The notes: generated by a model from the letters alone, not told the origin. 35,644 nucleotides of DNA from Lachnospiraceae bacterium (GCA_021205305.1 JAJPXU010000134.1:1-35644); one strand, 5' to 3'. Shown: positions 7,019 to 16,128, counted from the stretch's first letter. Made by a program: numbers and translations.

Positions 7019-8671
7019 ATGACAGCAACAATTACCAGAAGAGACTTTTTGAAGGGTTCCGCAGCGGGAGCAGCCAGCTTTGCACTGGCAGGAATGGTCG
7101 GCGGTGCAGCTGAGCTTACGGCAAAGGCGGCAGAGGGACAGACCGAATTCTCCATCGTAGGCGCGCAGTCCGCACTGAGCGCAGGCTATGACGACAATAC
7201 CGTATTAAACGAGATGGCAGACAATGTCGGCATTACCATCAACTGGGATACGATGAGTGACAGTGTTTCCGAGCAGGTCAGCATCCGCATCGCGGGCAAT
7301 ACGCTGCCGGACGCTTTTATCGGCGTAGGCTTCAGCAACTATGACCTGGCGCAGTATGGCGACGACGGTACATTCATTGACCTGACTCCGTATATCACAG
7401 AGGAATATATGCCGAACCTGACCGCGATCCTGGAAGAGCATCCGGAGATTCGTTCTGCGATCACCATGGACGACGGCGGCATCTATGGACTGCCGGCAGC
7501 AGAGCAGATGGGAACCGCTGGTATCGGCGACGAGGAAGACTACTCAATCTACACAATTCCGCAGTTCAGCATGATCAATAAGGCATGGCTGGATGATCTT
7601 GGCCTGGAAGTTCCGACGACTCTGGATGAGCTGCATGACGCGCTGGTTGCGTTCCAGGAGAATGATATGAGCGCGAAGTATTATGGCAATGACGCCGGTT
7701 CCACGATTCCGATGAGCTTTGGCTTTGACCAGTGGTGCTGGGGACAGAACATTTTCTACGCTGGCTTTGGTTTCACAAACTGGCCGAATGATGTCATCAG
7801 TGACATTCAGGTGATCGACGGCGAAGTTGGCTTTGCCTGCGTAACGGATGGATACCGCGAGGCAGTTACCTATTTCCATGACTGGTATGCGGACGGCCTG
7901 ATCGATGTCGAGGTATTCAGCCAGTCTGATACACAGTATATGGCAAAGTGCCAGCAGGGTTATGTGGGTGTAGGTACCTGGTGGTATATCGAAGAGCTGA
8001 TGGGCGACTATGCGGATGACTATGTATTCCTTCCGGTACTGGCGGGTCCGGACGGCACCTACAATGTGACGGTGCGTACCGGCGGCGGTACAAACAGCGG
8101 CAACCTGAGCATCACAAGCGCATGCGAGACTCCGGAAAATCTGCTGGCGTTCTTTGACCAGTGGTATGACGGCGAAGCAGTGATGCAGCTGCAGTATGGC
8201 CCGATCGGCGTGTATTTCACTGAGCAGGATGAGGACGGCATGTGGCTGAGCATCACGGACGAAGAGAGCCAGGAGTTGTACGGAAAATCAGCGGGCGAGC
8301 TCAAGAGTGAGTATGAGGTCTATGGACCGAAGCTGATCCTGAGCGAGTATTACAATGAATATTTCTACATGGAGGATCGCGCGATTGAGCGTCTGACCGA
8401 CCTGAGCGAATACTGGATGGCCTATGTCAGCGATCCGACCTGCTTCCCGGTAGACTGTGTATACACGGCTGACGAGCTGGATACGATCGACTGGTACAAG
8501 GCAGACTTTGAGAGCGCAGTTTCTGAGCAGGAAGCACTCTGGATCCAGAACGGCGGTCCGACCGATGATGAGTGGGAAGCTTATAAGAATAAGCTGGTCA
8601 ATACCTGCGGAATGGAAGAGCTGCTTGAGGTTTATACGGATGCGTATACCCGTTATCAGGAAGCGGAATAA
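7019..8671 (+). CDS. Extracellular sugar-binding protein of the fructan ABC transporter, Tat-type signal
   Basis: A 550-residue solute-binding protein that would capture oligosaccharides outside the cell and hand them to the two permeases. The N-terminus carries a twin-arginine signal: TRRDFLKG (residues 6-13), a hydrophobic core SAAGAASFALAGMVGG, and an Ala-rich cleavage region (TAKAAEG). There is no lipobox cysteine, which is unusual for a Firmicute binding protein because nothing visible anchors it. The mature part is strongly acidic and of the large type (about 510 residues) that goes with LplB/YtcP permeases. ATG at 7019 has AAGGAGG just upstream. The operon position gives the substrate; the sequence itself does not. 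Confidence 0.85.
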   Translation: MTATITRRDFLKGSAAGAASFALAGMVGGAAELTAKAAEGQTEFSIVGAQSALSAGYDDNTVLNEMADNVGITINWDTMSDSVSEQVSIRIAGNTLPDAFIGVGFSNYDLAQYGDDGTFIDLTPYITEEYMPNLTAILEEHPEIRSAITMDDGGIYGLPAAEQMGTAGIGDEEDYSIYTIPQFSMINKAWLDDLGLEVPTTLDELHDALVAFQENDMSAKYYGNDAGSTIPMSFGFDQWCWGQNIFYAGFGFTNWPNDVISDIQVIDGEVGFACVTDGYREAVTYFHDWYADGLIDVEVFSQSDTQYMAKCQQGYVGVGTWWYIEELMGDYADDYVFLPVLAGPDGTYNVTVRTGGGTNSGNLSITSACETPENLLAFFDQWYDGEAVMQLQYGPIGVYFTEQDEDGMWLSITDEESQELYGKSAGELKSEYEVYGPKLILSEYYNEYFYMEDRAIERLTDLSEYWMAYVSDPTCFPVDCVYTADELDTIDWYKADFESAVSEQEALWIQNGGPTDDEWEAYKNKLVNTCGMEELLEVYTDAYTRYQEAE

Positions 8672-8720
8672 AATGATGCCACTTTGGTGCCCGGGTCATA
8701 AACAATAGGATTATGGAAAG

Positions 8721-8753
8721 AAGACGGGCGGATATTGTAATCTGCCCGTCTTT
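8721..8753 (+). terminator. Hairpin after the binding-protein gene
   Basis: AAGACGGGCGGAT (8721-8733) pairs with ATCTGCCCGTCTT (8740-8752), with one G-T pair, followed by only three T. It is probably a weak or partial terminator, leaving some read-through into the GH32 gene. It lies upstream of the start chosen for that gene. Confidence 0.6.
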
Positions 8754-8787
8754 GGCTACATTTGCATTGAGAGAGGAAAAAGGATAT

Positions 8788-10272
8788 ATGATGACTGAAA
8801 AATTGAAAAAAGCGCGTGAGTATGAGGAAAAATATGCCCGCTTCATTTCGGATGAAGAGCGTCCGGCTTATCATCTGACCCCGCGCATTGGCTGGATGAA
8901 CGATCCGAATGGCTTCTCTTTTTATAATGGGGCGTATCACCTTTTTTACCAGTATCACCCCTACAGCCTGGAGTGGGGGCCCATGCACTGGGGACACGTT
9001 GTCAGCCGGGATTTGCTTCACTGGGAATATCTGCCGTGCGCACTGGCACCGGATCAGGCGTATGATGGCTTTGGCTGTTTCTCCGGAAGCGCATCGGAGC
9101 TTCCGGATGGCCGGCAGCTGCTGATGTATACCGGTGTGCGGGAAGAAATGTGTGAGGATGGGCGAAAGAAAACGATTCAGACGCAGTGCATGGCAGTCGG
9201 CGATGGCCTGAATTATGAAAAGTATGAGGCCAATCCGGTTCTCGATGAGACGAGCCTGCCCGCGGGGGGGGGCAGCCGTCTGGATTTCCGCGATCCGAAG
9301 CTGTGGCGGGAAGAGGATGGCTCCTTCGCCTGCATTGTGGGAAACCGCACAGAGGACGGCAGCGGCTCTTTGCTGCTGTACCGCTCGGAGGATGGATTTC
9401 ACTGGAATTTTGAGACGATTGTAGACCGCTCCTATAACGAGTTCGGGAAAATGTGGGAATGCCCGGATCTATTTGGACTGGATGGGAAAACAGTGATCCT
9501 GACCAGTCCGCAGGAGATGAGCCAGAGCGGTCTGGAGTTTCACAATGGAAATGGCACGATGTACCTGATCGGCCAGTATGACCGGGAGAAAAAGCACTTC
9601 GAGCGGGAAAGTCTGGGGGCGATTGATTACGGTATTGATTTTTATGCGCCGCAGACCGTGCAGGCGCCGGACGGACGCCGGATTATGATCGGCTGGATGC
9701 AGAACTGGGACGCCTGCGTGGCTCCATCCGGGCGCTCTCGCTGGATTGGGCAGATGACGATACCCAGAGAGCTGCGCATCGTTGATGGAAAGCTGCAGCA
9801 GATGCCGATCCGGGAAATTGAGTCGCTGCGTGGGCATCGGGTTTACCACCGGATGTCGCTGTGCAACGAAAATACCTTGCAGGGAGTTTTTGGCCGCAGG
9901 ATTGATCTGACGGTCACTCTGACTCCGAGCGAAGAAGAAAGCTACGAACGCTTTCGGATTCGGCTGGCCAGGGGAAGCCGGCATTATACGATGATTTCAT
10001 ATAATCCAAAAACCTCTGTACTGAAGATCGACCGGAACAATTCTGGCTGCTGCCGCGATGTGGTTCATGAACGCCGCTGTTTTGTACGGCAGCAGAGAGG
10101 CAGGCTGAAGCTGCGGATTCTGCTGGATCAGTATAGCGTGGAAGTGTTTGTGAATGACGGGGAGCAGGCGCTCACGACGGCGATCTACACACCATTGAGC
10201 GCGGACGGGATCAGCTTTGAGGTGGACGGACGCGTGGATCTGGAAGTGGAGAAATATGAGCTGCGCTCGTGA
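8788..10272 (+). CDS. Intracellular GH32 beta-fructosidase (sucrose/fructan hydrolase)
   Basis: Releases fructose from sucrose, fructo-oligosaccharides or, if it has this preference, their phosphates. All three GH32 catalytic motifs are intact: nucleophile Asp in GWMNDPNG (D39), the transition-state stabiliser in FRDP (D169) and the acid/base Glu in MWECPDL (E224). A beta-sandwich domain follows (residues about 340-494), ending LDQYSVEVFVNDGEQALTT. No signal peptide is seen, so it acts on imported sugar. ATG at 8788 is chosen over an open upstream stretch because GAGAGGAAAAAGGA precedes it and the upstream part is the hairpin at 8721-8753. Nine consecutive G bases (9264-9272) lie in the coding region before the FRDP motif, a possible slippage point. 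Confidence 0.88.
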   Translation: MMTEKLKKAREYEEKYARFISDEERPAYHLTPRIGWMNDPNGFSFYNGAYHLFYQYHPYSLEWGPMHWGHVVSRDLLHWEYLPCALAPDQAYDGFGCFSGSASELPDGRQLLMYTGVREEMCEDGRKKTIQTQCMAVGDGLNYEKYEANPVLDETSLPAGGGSRLDFRDPKLWREEDGSFACIVGNRTEDGSGSLLLYRSEDGFHWNFETIVDRSYNEFGKMWECPDLFGLDGKTVILTSPQEMSQSGLEFHNGNGTMYLIGQYDREKKHFERESLGAIDYGIDFYAPQTVQAPDGRRIMIGWMQNWDACVAPSGRSRWIGQMTIPRELRIVDGKLQQMPIREIESLRGHRVYHRMSLCNENTLQGVFGRRIDLTVTLTPSEEESYERFRIRLARGSRHYTMISYNPKTSVLKIDRNNSGCCRDVVHERRCFVRQQRGRLKLRILLDQYSVEVFVNDGEQALTTAIYTPLSADGISFEVDGRVDLEVEKYELRS

Positions 10273-10374
10273 TAACAAAGACTGTGCAGCTGAGGAAATA
10301 TCGGAAAATCTTCGTTTCTCATGAATGGTATGAAATGAGATTGCGGAACGAGCAATTGGTCACAAATGAATTGG

Positions 10375-10422
10375 CAGCCTGTATCGTAAATCTGTATATG
10401 GATGGAATTGCGGTACAGGCTG
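10375..10422 (+). promoter_or_regulatory. Inverted repeat in the leader of the exported GH32 gene
   Basis: CAGCCTGTA (10375-10383) and TACAGGCTG (10414-10422) are exact inverted copies around a 30-base loop, ending about 27 bases before the start codon. It could be a transcript hairpin or a protein-binding site. No promoter was identified here with confidence. Confidence 0.35.
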
Positions 10423-10449
10423 TTACAAATCAGGGGGTAGACAGAAGCC

Positions 10450-12852
10450 ATGAAAAATATATCAAGAAGAGATTTCTTAAAAGGAACATTTGCGGGTGCA
10501 GCGACTTTTGCTTTTTCCGCAGTTTGCGGCATTTCTGTTCCGCAGCCTGCCCAGGCAGCGGAAGAGGATGGTCTGCTGCTGCACCTTTCTTTTGATGAGG
10601 GCAGCGGAATTGAGATTACAGATCTGAGCGGCATTACTGGAGATGCACAGCTGAGCTATACCTATACAAGCGCCCTTTACATGGACAGCCAGGATCCGCA
10701 GTGGCGTGATACGGGCATTTCCGGCGGTTCCCTGCTGTTTGACGGCAATTCGACCTGTGTTACCTACAGCAAAAGCGCGATTAAGGTGGAAGGGGATGTC
10801 CTTTCCGTCAGCGTCTGGTTTGCGCCGCGGACCTTTGAATGGGACGACCCGTTTGCGGAGGAGAACGGCACACAGGCTCTGACCGGGATTATTTCTCAGT
10901 GCTCCAAGAGCGGCATGGCGGGCTTCCAGCTGGGCTATCAGCGCTTTGGAAAGCTGTGTTTTGAAGTCGGTACCGGAAGTGAGTGGCTGACCCTGTGGGC
11001 GGACGAGGAGCTGGAAAAATACAAATGGAATCATATCGCGGCAGTCTTTGACGGACCGAATGGGGAAATGAGCCTTTACCGGAATGGCGTACTGGTCGGC
11101 AGCATGGAAATTGAAAAAGGCAGCGTCATCACGGGAACCAATAAACAGCTCCTGGTGGGGCGCAGCTGCGAGGCAGATCGGCTCGGCGCGGGCTATATCA
11201 ATATGTGCAGCGGCCTGATGGACGAGCTGAAGCTGTACCAGAGAGCTCTGACCGCAGAGGAGGTTGCGGAGGCATACAACAGCGTGGAGGTGCCGGAGAT
11301 AGCTTTTTCTGACATCTGGCTGCAGAATATTCTGACCGAAGACCGCTATAAGCCGCAGTATCACAGCGGCCCACTTCAATACTGGATGAATGAGCCGCAT
11401 GCGCCCTGCTATTACAACGGCCGCTATCATCTGTTTTTCCAGGAGAACATGAGCGGTACCTACTGGCGGAACATTTGCTGGGGGCATCTGGTGAGCGACG
11501 ACCTGGTGAACTGGGAGCAGATAAAGGAAGCAATTGTGCCGACGAAGGACAGCGTCGTGCCGGACGGCGTCTGGTCCGGGAATGCCGCTTACGACGCAAA
11601 CGGAGTGCCGATGCTGTTTTTTACCGCCGGGAATGACGGCTATTCAATGGTAGATGGCCTGATCTCAAACCAGAATATCGGAATCGCTTATCCGGCAGAT
11701 TTAAGCGACCCGGATCTGACGGAATGGGTTATCTATGACGAACTGGCGGTGATTCAGCAGGAAGGCCAGGGACGCGCGGGAGAATTCCGCGATCCGTACA
11801 TCTGGGAGCATGACGGCATGTGGTATATGCTCATCTGCTCCGGAAGCGCGTCAAGCAACGGCGGAACGGCTCTGTTGTACAAGACAGAGACGCTGGAGCT
11901 TTTGTCCGATGGCCGGATTGACATGGACTGGCAGTATGTCGGCCCCATTTATGAGATGCCGGATCAGAGCATGACCTATGGTACCAGCTGGGAGCTGCCT
12001 GTGCTGCTCAATCTTTCTAACGAAGAGGGTACGGTCTCCAAAGATGTGTTTATCATTTCCCCGGCGCCGGCGTCTTCAGCGGATAACAAGGTGTATTATT
12101 TTATCGGCACATTCGACTACGAGAGCGGCACCTTTACGCCGGACGCGGATTTTGAAGCCGGACCGACCATCATGGATTACGGGGACAATGTGTTTACCGG
12201 ACCGAGCGCTTTTGTTGACCCGAATACCGGGGATGCTACCATGTTCAGCATCATGCAGGATCAGCGCTCTGTGGCGGAGCAGGCGGCCGCAGGCTGGGCG
12301 CATAACGCCGGGATTGCCCGCATCATCTGGCTGAATGAGGATGGGAGCGATCTGATGATTAAGCCGTCGGAGACACTTCATACGCTGGAGGAAGAGGTCC
12401 TTGTGGACGCGGCGGATCTTACTGTCGGGGAAGCAAATGAACTGCTCAGTGGGATTCATGAAGACATGCTTTATGTGCGTGTCAGCTTTGCAGATGCCGC
12501 CGCGACAAAATATGGCCTGAAGGTGCTCGAAAGCACGACTGAGGAGCGCGCGGTCAGCTATTACTTTGATGGTTCCGATCAGACCATCCACGGAGAGACC
12601 ACCGACCGGGGAGCAGGTTCCACGACGGGGTATGTCTCAGGCGCTTTTGCGCTGGACGCGGCGGATTCGCTGACCATCGAGGTTTATCTGGACCGTTCCG
12701 TCATAGAAGCCTTCTTCAACGACCGGAAAGCGATTTCCATGCGGGCTTACCCGGAGGTGGAAGACGCAGACGGCGCGTCGGTTTTCGCAGAGGAGGGTGA
12801 TGTGACAGTCAGTGAGCTTTACGTAGCGCGGATGGGCGGCCTGCTGTCATAA
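10450..12852 (+). CDS. Tat-exported LamG-GH32 fructanase, endo-inulinase-like active site
   Basis: An 800-residue exported enzyme. Residues 1-38 form a twin-arginine signal (SRRDFLKGTFAGAATFAFSA, cleavage near PAQA-AEED). Residues about 42-275 are a LamG/concanavalin-like domain (LLLHLSFDEGSG, WNHIAAVFDGPNGEMSLYRNG, MDELKLYQRALTAEEV), probably carbohydrate-binding. The GH32 domain follows. Its nucleophile motif reads WMNEPHAP, with Glu (E315) in place of the usual Asp; FRDP (D448) and the acid/base Glu in SWELPVL (E515) are present. Glu at this place is known in endo-inulinases, so internal cleavage of inulin is a reasonable inference. A C-terminal beta-sandwich ends IEVYLDRSVIEAFFNDRKA. AGGGGGT precedes the ATG. 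With the transporter and cytosolic GH32 it completes a fructan pathway. Confidence 0.85.
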   Translation: MKNISRRDFLKGTFAGAATFAFSAVCGISVPQPAQAAEEDGLLLHLSFDEGSGIEITDLSGITGDAQLSYTYTSALYMDSQDPQWRDTGISGGSLLFDGNSTCVTYSKSAIKVEGDVLSVSVWFAPRTFEWDDPFAEENGTQALTGIISQCSKSGMAGFQLGYQRFGKLCFEVGTGSEWLTLWADEELEKYKWNHIAAVFDGPNGEMSLYRNGVLVGSMEIEKGSVITGTNKQLLVGRSCEADRLGAGYINMCSGLMDELKLYQRALTAEEVAEAYNSVEVPEIAFSDIWLQNILTEDRYKPQYHSGPLQYWMNEPHAPCYYNGRYHLFFQENMSGTYWRNICWGHLVSDDLVNWEQIKEAIVPTKDSVVPDGVWSGNAAYDANGVPMLFFTAGNDGYSMVDGLISNQNIGIAYPADLSDPDLTEWVIYDELAVIQQEGQGRAGEFRDPYIWEHDGMWYMLICSGSASSNGGTALLYKTETLELLSDGRIDMDWQYVGPIYEMPDQSMTYGTSWELPVLLNLSNEEGTVSKDVFIISPAPASSADNKVYYFIGTFDYESGTFTPDADFEAGPTIMDYGDNVFTGPSAFVDPNTGDATMFSIMQDQRSVAEQAAAGWAHNAGIARIIWLNEDGSDLMIKPSETLHTLEEEVLVDAADLTVGEANELLSGIHEDMLYVRVSFADAAATKYGLKVLESTTEERAVSYYFDGSDQTIHGETTDRGAGSTTGYVSGAFALDAADSLTIEVYLDRSVIEAFFNDRKAISMRAYPEVEDADGASVFAEEGDVTVSELYVARMGGLLS

Positions 12853-12948
12853 AAGAGTGGTAACCGTGGTTTTGGGGGTTGCTTTATGAGCCGCCTTCGG
12901 ATATACTGGGAGAGCCAGCCATTTCCAGGAAAACCAACCATTTTGCAG

Positions 12949-12977
12949 AACGCTTCCCGGATGTGCCTCATACAATA
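12949..12977 (+). promoter_or_regulatory. SigK/SigE-like mother-cell promoter before the amidase gene
   Basis: CATACAATA (12969-12977) fits the -10 pattern CATA-nnn-TA of mother-cell sporulation sigma factors, with AAC at 12949-12951 at about the expected -35 distance for SigK. B. subtilis cwlC, the likely counterpart of the next gene, is SigK-controlled. The match is to short consensus sequences only. Confidence 0.45.
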
Positions 12978-13011
12978 AATCAGATTCTGTTTATTCGTAT
13001 GGGAGGCAAAA

Positions 13012-13800
13012 ATGGCAAAGGTAATTCTGGATGCCGGACACGGGGGAAATGAACCGGGTGCGGTGTATGAGGGAAGACAGGAGAAAGATGATAATCTGCG
13101 CCTGACACTGGCTGTCGGCGAGATTCTGGAAAACCAGGGCGTAGAGGTGGCGTATACCCGGACGGAGGATGTCTACGATACACCGCTGCAGAAAGCACAG
13201 ATCGCAAATGCGGAGGGCGGAGACTTTTTTATTTCGTTTCACCGGAATTCCAGTCCGGAGGCGAATCAGTATTCCGGCGTGGAGACGCTGGTATATGATG
13301 CGTCAGGAGAAAAGGCGGCTCTGGCAGAGGCGATCAATGCGGAGCTTGCAGAGGTCGGATTCCGCGACCTGGGTGTGAATGAACGCACAGATCTGGTTGT
13401 ATTGAAGCGGACACAGATGCCCGCGGTGCTGGTAGAAGCCGGTTTTCTGAATACGGACGCGGATAATCAGCTGTTTGATACGCAGTTTGCGGCCGTCGCT
13501 GAGGCGATTGCGGGCGGAATCTTAAGCACGTTAGAAGAGATGGGGCTGTATTCGTTTGGTGCAAATGGAGCAGCGTCGGGCAGAACTCTCTACCGTGTAC
13601 AGACGGGTGCTTTTTCGAATCGCGCTTACGCGGAAGATCTTCTGTTCCGGCTGCAGCAGCAGAATTATCCGGCGTTTTTGCTCTATTCGAATGGTCTGTA
13701 CAAAGTGCAGGTAGGAGTGTTTGCACAGCTGGATAATGCAATCCGGATGGAGGCGGCCCTGCGCAGAGCGGGGTATTCAACGTTTATTACTGCGGAATGA
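13012..13800 (+). CDS. N-acetylmuramoyl-L-alanine amidase with SPOR domain, CwlC-like
   Basis: Cleaves the amide bond between muramic acid and the stem peptide of peptidoglycan. The Amidase_3 domain spans residues 1-180 with the zinc and catalytic residues in DAGHGG, the Glu of YEGRQEKD, FISFHRNSS and VLVEAGFLN. A C-terminal SPOR-type repeat domain (residues about 193-262: YRVQTGAFSNRAYAEDLL and YKVQVGVFAQLDNAIRM) binds glycan strands. No signal peptide is present, and the length of 262 is close to B. subtilis CwlC, which lyses the mother cell late in sporulation. A SigK-like promoter lies upstream and GGGAGGC precedes the start. A phage-type lysin is possible, but no phage genes are nearby. 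Confidence 0.85.
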   Translation: MAKVILDAGHGGNEPGAVYEGRQEKDDNLRLTLAVGEILENQGVEVAYTRTEDVYDTPLQKAQIANAEGGDFFISFHRNSSPEANQYSGVETLVYDASGEKAALAEAINAELAEVGFRDLGVNERTDLVVLKRTQMPAVLVEAGFLNTDADNQLFDTQFAAVAEAIAGGILSTLEEMGLYSFGANGAASGRTLYRVQTGAFSNRAYAEDLLFRLQQQNYPAFLLYSNGLYKVQVGVFAQLDNAIRMEAALRRAGYSTFITAE

Positions 13801-13813
13801 CATGGAGAAAAAA

Positions 13814-14974
13814 ATGATCGACAGAGATCTTTTAAAACAGATACAGGAGCCGCTGATTGGCTGGTTTTGTGAGAATGCGCGGGTGCTTCCATGGCGGGAG
13901 CATCCTTTTCCTGTTTTGGGACATACTGCGGTGACGGAGCCTTCGGAATGTGCATTGACGCCTGCGAAGCCCGACCGCGCGTATGCGGTCTGGGTATCGG
14001 AGATTATGCTGCAGCAGACACGGGTGGAGGCGGTTAAGCCATATTATAGGCGCTTTATGGATACGCTTCCGGATATCAATGCGCTCGCAGGGTGTTCGGA
14101 GGATGTTCTTTTGAAACTCTGGGAGGGATTGGGGTATTACAGCCGTGTCCGGAATATGCAGAAAGCGGCGATTGTGGTGATGGATAAATACGATGGCAGA
14201 CTTCCGGCACAATATGAAGAGCTGCTTACCCTTCCTGGGATCGGCAGCTATACGGCGGGCGCCATTGCTTCGATTGCCTATGGACAGGCCGTGCCGGCGG
14301 TGGACGGCAATGTGCTGCGCGTACTTGGTCGCATTACGGAGAATGCAGAGGATATATCGAAGCAGTCGGTGAAAAAAAGTGTGGAGGACGTGCTGCGGAC
14401 GGTGATGCCGCAGGCCTGTCCCGGCACCTTTAACCAGGCGCTGATGGAATTAGGGGCGCTCATCTGTGTGCCGAACGGTGCTCCGCTGTGCGAGACCTGT
14501 CCGGTGCGTCATCTGTGCCGGGCGAATCTGGACGGCTGCCAGACGGATTACCCGGTGAAAGCGGCGAAAAAGGCGCGCCGTATAGAAGAACGCACAGTAT
14601 TGGTGATCCGAGACAGTACGCATGCCGCTATTGGCCGCAGACCGGCGCACGGGCTGCTGGCCGGACTATATGAGCTGCCGAACTATCTGGGGCATTTGAC
14701 ACAGGAGGAAGTGGCAGAGCGCGTAGCCGGGAATGGATTTTCTTCGCTCCAGATCCGGCCCCTTCCGGAGGCGAAGCACATTTTCAGTCATGTGGAGTGG
14801 CATATGTGCGGGTATTTTGTGCTGGTAGAAGACACGGAGAAATCATTGGATAAACAGGGAGAAGACCATTTGATTTTTGTAGAGCCGGAGATCATCCGTG
14901 AGGATTATTCTATTCCGAGCGCATTTGCGGCTTACCAAAAGTATTTTTCGGACGCATTCACTTGGAAAATATAA
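13814..14974 (+). CDS. mutY: A/G-specific adenine glycosylase MutY
   Basis: Removes adenine mispaired with 8-oxoguanine. Visible elements are SEIMLQQTRVE with the catalytic Glu, the helix-hairpin-helix LLTLPGIGSYTAGAI, the catalytic Asp in AVDGNVLRV, and the iron-sulfur cluster cysteines in CVPNGAPLCETCPVRHLC. A C-terminal NUDIX-like domain recognises the oxidised base. The start at 13814 has GGAG six bases upstream; ATG at 13802, two bases after the amidase stop, is the alternative. About 20 extra residues (VLGHTAVTEPSECALTPAKP) interrupt the usual link between PWRE and YAVW. Close spacing suggests cotranscription with the amidase. Confidence 0.92.
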   Translation: MIDRDLLKQIQEPLIGWFCENARVLPWREHPFPVLGHTAVTEPSECALTPAKPDRAYAVWVSEIMLQQTRVEAVKPYYRRFMDTLPDINALAGCSEDVLLKLWEGLGYYSRVRNMQKAAIVVMDKYDGRLPAQYEELLTLPGIGSYTAGAIASIAYGQAVPAVDGNVLRVLGRITENAEDISKQSVKKSVEDVLRTVMPQACPGTFNQALMELGALICVPNGAPLCETCPVRHLCRANLDGCQTDYPVKAAKKARRIEERTVLVIRDSTHAAIGRRPAHGLLAGLYELPNYLGHLTQEEVAERVAGNGFSSLQIRPLPEAKHIFSHVEWHMCGYFVLVEDTEKSLDKQGEDHLIFVEPEIIREDYSIPSAFAAYQKYFSDAFTWKI

Positions 14975-15105
14975 AAATAGCTTGTCAGGAGAGAGGTTTT
15001 GAGATAAACTGATCAAAGTAGGAATATAGTTACGCATACGATAGTCTGGAAACCATTGTTTGAACGGAAGCGTATTAGAAAATTTTTACTATAGAGGAGA
15101 CCGTT

Positions 15106-16128
15106 ATGAAAATATTAACCATTGCCATTCCATGCTACAATTCTGCGGCGTATATGGAGAAATGCATTCGTTCAATTCTCCCGGCGGGGGATGATATAGA
15201 GATTTTAATTATCGACGATGGGTCAACGAAGGATGAGACGCCGGAGATCGCAGATCGCTATGCGGCAAAATATCCGCAGATTGTTCGCGCAATCCATCAG
15301 GAGAACGGAGGCCACGGGGAAGGCGTTAATAATGGCATTCGCCATGCCGCCGGTGTCTATTACAAAGTGGTGGACAGCGACGACTGGGTGAATACAAAGG
15401 GCTTGATCCGCATTGTGGAGAAGATGCGTCAGCTTGAAGAAGAGGGTGGTGTGGATATGCTGCTCGCAAACTTTGTCTATGACAAGGTCGGCGCCAGCCA
15501 CAAGAGGCTGATGCGTTTTCCGAAAGTATTTCCGCAGGATGTAAGCTTTGGCTGGGATGAGATGCACAAAATGCCGCAGACGCAGTATATCCTGATGCAC
15601 AATATCTTCTACCGCACACAGATGCTGCGGGACTGCGGGATGGAGCTGCCGAAGCATACCTTTTATGTGGACAATATTTTCGCATTTCAGCCGCTGCCTT
15701 ATGTGAAACGCCTTTGCTATATGGATGTGAACCTGTACCACTATTTTATTGGACGGGAAGATCAGTCGGTCAATGAAAAGGTAATGATCGGACGCATTGA
15801 CCAGCAGATCCTGGTTAATAAGATTATGATTGATGTCATGGCGGCGGTGGATTTTTCGGATAAGAGTCCGAAGCTGAAAAAGTATATGCTGAATTACCTG
15901 TCAAAGATTATGACTGTGACTTCGATTATGCTGATTCTTTCCGGTACAGAAGAAGCGCTTGCGAAAAAAGAGGACATCTGGACTTATCTGAAGGAGAAGG
16001 ATGCGGAGGATTATCGTTCCCTTCGGTACAATATGCTGGGTATCGGGATGAATCTGCCGGGAAAAACCGGCCGGAAAATTTCCGTCGAAGGTTATAAACT
16101 GGCGCAGAAGCTGGTCGGATTTAACTGA
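15106..16128 (+). CDS. Family 2 (GT-A) glycosyltransferase
   Basis: A 340-residue enzyme that transfers a sugar from a nucleotide donor, probably in cell-surface glycan synthesis. The GT-A Rossmann-like fold begins at residue 1 (ILTIAIPCYNSAAYMEKCIRSIL). It continues with IEILIIDDGSTKDET, the acceptor loop NGGHGEGVNNGI and the metal-binding KVVDSDDW (the DxD motif). No transmembrane helix is seen, so it is soluble or membrane-associated. GAGGAGA precedes the ATG. It is a single gene closed by the strong hairpin at 16129-16173, with no partner polysaccharide genes next to it. Donor and acceptor cannot be told from the sequence. Confidence 0.85.
   Translation: MKILTIAIPCYNSAAYMEKCIRSILPAGDDIEILIIDDGSTKDETPEIADRYAAKYPQIVRAIHQENGGHGEGVNNGIRHAAGVYYKVVDSDDWVNTKGLIRIVEKMRQLEEEGGVDMLLANFVYDKVGASHKRLMRFPKVFPQDVSFGWDEMHKMPQTQYILMHNIFYRTQMLRDCGMELPKHTFYVDNIFAFQPLPYVKRLCYMDVNLYHYFIGREDQSVNEKVMIGRIDQQILVNKIMIDVMAAVDFSDKSPKLKKYMLNYLSKIMTVTSIMLILSGTEEALAKKEDIWTYLKEKDAEDYRSLRYNMLGIGMNLPGKTGRKISVEGYKLAQKLVGFN

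Noticed and set aside
10477-11487. Long open frame on the minus strand opposite the exported GH32 gene
   Set aside because: It is a by-product of GC-rich codon use in the real gene, with no ribosome site or recognisable protein features.
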